From: Rehmannia glutinosa
Taxonomy: Eukaryota; Streptophyta; Magnoliopsida; Lamiales; Orobanchaceae
DNA: 64,000 bases
Direction: 5' to 3'
NCBI GenBank assembly: GCA_016081115.2
Contig: JABTTQ020001087.1
Coordinates: forward strand, 186,001 to 250,000
The notes under the pieces were generated by a model. The model ran no database searches. It had not been told where the DNA came from and was given only the letters and a program-made list of their open reading frames with translations. A program made the translations under genes and the position numbers. Positions 60,001 through 64,000 of the stretch are shown here, one piece after another (positions within the stretch are counted from its first letter, which is position 1; the number at the start of each line of letters is the position of its first letter).

Positions 60001-61354
60001 AATATTCACCAAATACCCTTGACATTTTCCCTTTTTCAGCAAGGTCAAAGCATTCATTCTTTGATATAACTTAAACATGATCTAGTCTTAGTCCCGTAAA
60101 ACTTTATTGCTTCTCCTCCTGGCAATTGTAGTGTCACTTCCTTTTCCTGACACTAGATGTCAGCTCGATATCTGCTAAGCCAGTCCATACCAAATATTAT
60201 ATCGAAATCCTTCATATCAATTACATACAAATTGGCTTTTAGATCTTTTCCCCCTATGCCAACGTCTACATCCTTAATGATTGAATCAGTGAAAATTGTC
60301 TTACCAGAAGGCAAACTAATCTCAAGAGGTTCTCGATCCTAGTATCGCTATGTCCAATCATATTATAAAATCTCGAAGACATAAATGAATGTGTGGCACC
60401 CGTATCAAATAATGCTAAAGCAGGTATTCCAAGTACATTTAACATACCTGACATCGTGCCCGGATTCTGATCAGCTTCCCTCTGGGTCATAGCATATACC
60501 CGTGCCTGTCCTCCAGATCCTTGCCCTTTTCTTCCATATTCCCGAGTGGGGCAATCCCATGACGAATGTTCTGGCATCTTACACCAGTAGCACTTATTTT
60601 GTCCCATCAAACACTCCCCATTAGGATTTTTTCCGCATTTCGCACACAACGGCTTACCAGTTTGAGGTTTAGGCCCCGGTCTCGCGTCGATCCTCTTTAT
60701 TTATTCGATTTCGGTTCTATCCGGTTTCCATTCAGCTCCTTTTTCCTAAATTCCCGGTTTGTTGCAGTCCCCAGCTCTCCCCGATGGCAAAGCAATCTCC
60801 TGAGCACGGAACATTGTGTCTGCGTAAGATAGAACCCCGTGGCTTGCCACAATATGGCGTATCCCTGGTCGTAAACCCGCTCGGAACCTTAGCGTTCGTT
60901 TACGGTCTGTATCCACCATATATTCCACGAAGAAGCTCATTTGGTTGAACTTCCTCTCGTACTCTATCACTAACATTCCCTCTTGCTTTAAATCCCAAAA
61001 CTCCCGCTCCATCTGTTCCCGATAATGTTGCCCATTAAAGATCAGCGGTGAGAAGCGGCGAAACTGCTCTACCACTTGTGCTTGAGTTAATGCCGGGGCT
61101 TGGTTGACTATGTGATCATTCTCGTTATTCCCTCGGTTCCACGCCGGAAATGGGTTTGCCTCATTGTTTCGATTCATATTGTTATTAGTAGTAGTAGCAC
61201 CTCGGGTTCTCACCCTACGTCCTCGAATCATTTTCCTATAGTCAAAGTATAACCACAACTTAGTAAAACTCGTATGAGATATGCGTTCTAAGTCAAAATA
61301 CAGTTTATAAGTCAACTCATCATCGGAAAAGACATCACTAGATAAGATATCCAT
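57069..61354 (-). pseudogene. Chromodomain Gypsy gag-pol, disrupted
   Basis: Minus strand, high to low. Gag is 61354-60746 ('FNGQHYREQMEREFWDLKQEG', shortened against family norm). Then a CCHC zinc knuckle ('CYWCKMPEHSSWDC') and aspartic protease 'LFDTGATHSF' (60649-60266). Reverse transcriptase is 60078-59237 ('FVKKKDGSLRMCIDYRELN', 'FIDDILVYS' active site; frameshift near 59740). RNase H is a relic near 58880-58653 with a stop before 'YHPGKANVVADALSR'. Integrase is 58652-58056 (zinc-binding HH-CC, 'CLVCQQVK', 'ITMDFVVGLP') and 57856-57449 ('ERTIKTLEDLLRACI', 'PYEALYGRKCRSPL'), with its middle scrambled. Last is a C-terminal chromodomain (57377-57069, 'VQWSRHGKNEATWEREEEI'). The architecture is that of plant chromodomain Gypsy elements (Tekay-like). 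At least four breaks; not autonomous. Confidence 0.92.
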
Positions 61355-62049
61355 AAAGAAATGTAAAATATTTCCATTATCATCATCCTATCTCTCATAG
61401 TTCTTAAAGTCTCTAATACGCTTCTTATTCAGGGCTGCGGGACAAAATAAAAGACTTCCTAGCGGTCTCTGAGGCCCATCCATCTAACTATATATCAGGC
61501 CCATTAAATTTTTTAAATATCATGAAATTCCTTAAGTCGAATCGTAGTAAAATGAAGACATATCATTTCTCAATATTAAAATATGCATTTTTTCGCAATA
61601 AATGACATTAACATATGGCTCAAGTCTCATAAAGTAACATTCTTGCATAGTACATGACATAAAGCTCAAATTTAGTAATACAATATGACGAGAAAAATAT
61701 AAGTATTACCTCGAAGTCCCCGTGGTGCGGCGAAGGTGATTGATCATAGATTATTAAAAAAAATTCCGACTCTCATTTTTTTTAAGTCTACAGAAACGTA
61801 TGTTTTTAATAGGAAAAATATCCTCAATAAAATAATTTTATATAATAGTATGTTTTTAATAGGAAAAATATTTTTTTTTTGCAACCTAAACATTGCGAGA
61901 GAAAATTAATTGATATCAAAATTAGTTAAATGATTAGTCAATTCTAAACTAGGTAATCCTCTAATAAAAAATATTGAGATATTGAGACTACAAACTTATA
62001 TAAACATTCATTTCATACATAAAAAAAAAAAAAAAAATTAGAAGAGGAG
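61355..62049 (-). other. Gypsy 5' leader between LTR and gag
   Basis: No coding frame. No TGGTATCAGAGC-type primer-binding site next to the LTR end at 62050; the adjacent bases on the minus strand are CTCCTCTTC. An internal duplication of 'GTATGTTTTTAATAGG' lies at 61799-61814 and 61848-61863. Confidence 0.5.
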
Positions 62050-64000
62050 TGTAACACCCTAGTTTTGAAAAATGCAACTACGCATAATAATACTCACAAA
62101 TGGCTAAAAATCTAACGGAAACAAGTCAACCATTTTTTTCCAAAGAATAAAATAACTAACTTAAATAAAAATTTGCATCATCCATCAATTGAAATAAAAC
62201 CAATACACTGTATGTGTTTATAAATACGAAAAGATTAAAAGACCAACATCGTTCATGAAATTCTACTATTAATAAAAATTCGACAGAACACAACTGTCAT
62301 GATCAATTCACCCGCCACGCGCCACGTCGGACTCCTCAACCTGAAAGGGGTAAAATTATTGGGGTGAGTTAACGTCAACTCAAAGTGGGAAACAATTGTT
62401 CAAGTCAAATACGCATGCATGGGTGATTAGCACAAACTTTCACTTAAAAATACCATAGTCTCAAGTACAATTAAGTACAGATAGTCTCAAAGTCTCATGT
62501 ACATTTAAGTACGAATAGTCTCAAAGTCTCGCGTACAATTAAGTACAAATAGTCTCAAAGTCTCGCGTACAATTAAGTACCAATAGTCTCAAAGTCTCGC
62601 GTATAATTAAGTACAAATAGTCTCAACATCACGCATCATATTTATCATGAACATGCAACTAATAGTTAAAACAGGGCATTTAAATTAAACAAAAGCAGTA
62701 AACCCCACCTCAAATAAAGTGCAGAAAATACCAAATGCGTGCTCGATTGAAAGTTTTAGACCTCGAACGCATGATTTCCTACAAATAAAGTAAAAATAAA
62801 AATAACTTAAATTACTGGATTTTTAGAAGGATTTTGGCTAAAAGAAAATAAATACTGAAAGATGGCTAGAAGTGAATATCTCAAACTTGGGTAAGGTTAA
62901 ATTCTAGAACTAGGTCAAACTCTCAATTTGAGAAGTCAACAATTGAATGCTGAAAGTTGAAACTAGGAAAAATTAGAAACTAAAATTGGGGTATTGTTTA
63001 TGAGGGTAAGGCCAAGCCCAAGTTAAAAGCCCACCACACTTATTCTTCTACAATTTCCCTTTTGTACAGACTCTCTCTCTCTCTCACGCCATGTCTCTCT
63101 CTCACCATCCTTTTTTTTTTTTTTTTTTCGATCTCACTCTCTATCTCATCCACCCCAATCTCACCCAAATCCCATCGCACTTCCTCTCCCGGTCCCAAAC
63201 AAGTCTCGCTTGCTCTCTGTTTCTCTCGTCTTTCCTCAATCTCACTCGAAAATTTCCCAAAATTCGATTCTCCGTCGGCAGTAGCGACAAAAAGCGGGCG
63301 GCAGTTTTGGGTTCAAGCTATGGACCGACTAGGGGTTTCGGGATTTTGGAAAATTTGGGTTTCAGGCGTGTGAGGTGGCGGCTCGGACGATGGTTCAAAG
63401 GTTTCTTTTTTTGGTTTATCTAAGTCTCCGACTAAGTTCTCGGTGTCTTGAAAAATGAATTGACAACAAACAAAAATGGTTTTGGATGTTTACCTTTGGG
63501 TGAAAGAAGTCGGGAGTTTAGGTTGCGGTATTCACTTTTGAATATGAGGATGCTTTGCAGGGGACAAAGTAAAAATATATGTGAGATTATTGAGTATAAA
63601 AAAATTGTTGGGAGTTCGAGATGATATAGGCTAAGAGACGTAGGTTTGATATATCGGTGTTATGGGTTAACTAGTAGTTGGAGTTGTGGAGAGTTGTGGG
63701 GGACGTGGGCTTTTGGGATATTCGATATAAGCCAAAATGTTAAGAAAAGATTTTGTTTTATCTAATTGATATATATAAAGATAAGGGTAAATAAAATTCA
63801 AATTTCGAATTTAACTAAAAGAATTTTGCAGAATTTTGAATATTCTAGAAACCGGATATGGGCTCTTGAAAATAAAAAATAAAAATATAAGTTTACAAAT
63901 GGGCCTGTTAATATTATTAAGACTGGGCTTTTACTAAAATTCTACACTGGGCCGAAATTAAAATCCTAAAGGCCTAAAAATACTAAAATCTAAATTGGTA
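62050..64000 (-). repeat. Gypsy LTR, 5' copy (cut by window end)
   Basis: Aligns with 55047-57010 almost base for base, including the tandem repeat (62455-62627) and the CT-rich section (63065-63240). About 20 bases of its outer end lie beyond the window. Differences from the other copy are mainly short indels in homopolymers plus scattered substitutions, so the insertion is fairly recent although gag-pol is decayed. Confidence 0.9.

Overview
This is a gene-poor, repeat-rich stretch of plant nuclear DNA. The evidence is spliced genes with GT/AG introns, plant-specific families (a CW+MBD protein, a GTE/BET-type protein, an F-box protein with an associated domain, a class V GH18 chitinase), AT-rich intergenic DNA, and Helitron, chromodomain-Gypsy, Copia, TRIM, LINE, hAT, MULE and Tourist-like elements. 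The base composition and gene types suggest a eudicot; I cannot name the species. No bacterial, organellar or viral-genome features are visible.

Layout. 1-8182 is mostly repeats, with a possible CT-rich 5' leader near 2690-2872. 8195-9603 (+) is an intact four-exon CW-type zinc-finger plus methyl-CpG-binding-domain gene. 9.8-16.4 kb holds dispersed repeats, two tRNA-derived SINE-like heads and 'AATACTTT'-rich DNA. 16497-17935 (+) is a five-exon GTE/BET-like gene that has the NET and C-terminal parts but no bromodomain. 18.3-23.8 kb holds a LINE relic, a MULE-type MITE, an inverted second copy of a 0.7-kb repeat, two short possible exons and a degenerate tandem array. 23854-26013 (-) is a frame-broken GH18 gene with a proline-rich N-terminal half. 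Its last intron carries a Tourist-like MITE and its upstream region carries a hAT element.

27151-36111 is a structurally complete Helitron of about 9 kb on the minus strand. It has an A|TC start, a CTAG|T end and a 7-bp terminal hairpin, but its Rep-helicase gene is broken. 36969-43646 (-) is an intact nine-exon DCN1-like (cullin neddylation) gene whose large second intron contains a complete 866-bp TRIM element. 45.7-47.7 kb is a long foldback element with a 9-bp target duplication, itself split by a hAT element with an 8-bp duplication. 47.8-51.5 kb is a Copia gag relic, split by a 2-kb insertion and carrying a 110-bp snap-back palindrome. 51859-54069 (-) is an F-box gene, best read as two exons. 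54409-54610 is a second MULE-type MITE. 55047 to the window end is a chromodomain Gypsy element on the minus strand, with a 1979-bp LTR, a decayed gag-pol, and a second LTR cut off by the window edge.

The host genes belong to unrelated pathways: methyl-DNA or chromatin reading, chromatin-associated transcription, glycan hydrolysis, NEDD8 ligation and SCF-type ubiquitination. I see no sign that they work together. The window's main interest is its dated, nested transposon structure, the bromodomain-less BET-like gene and the proline-rich GH18 relic.
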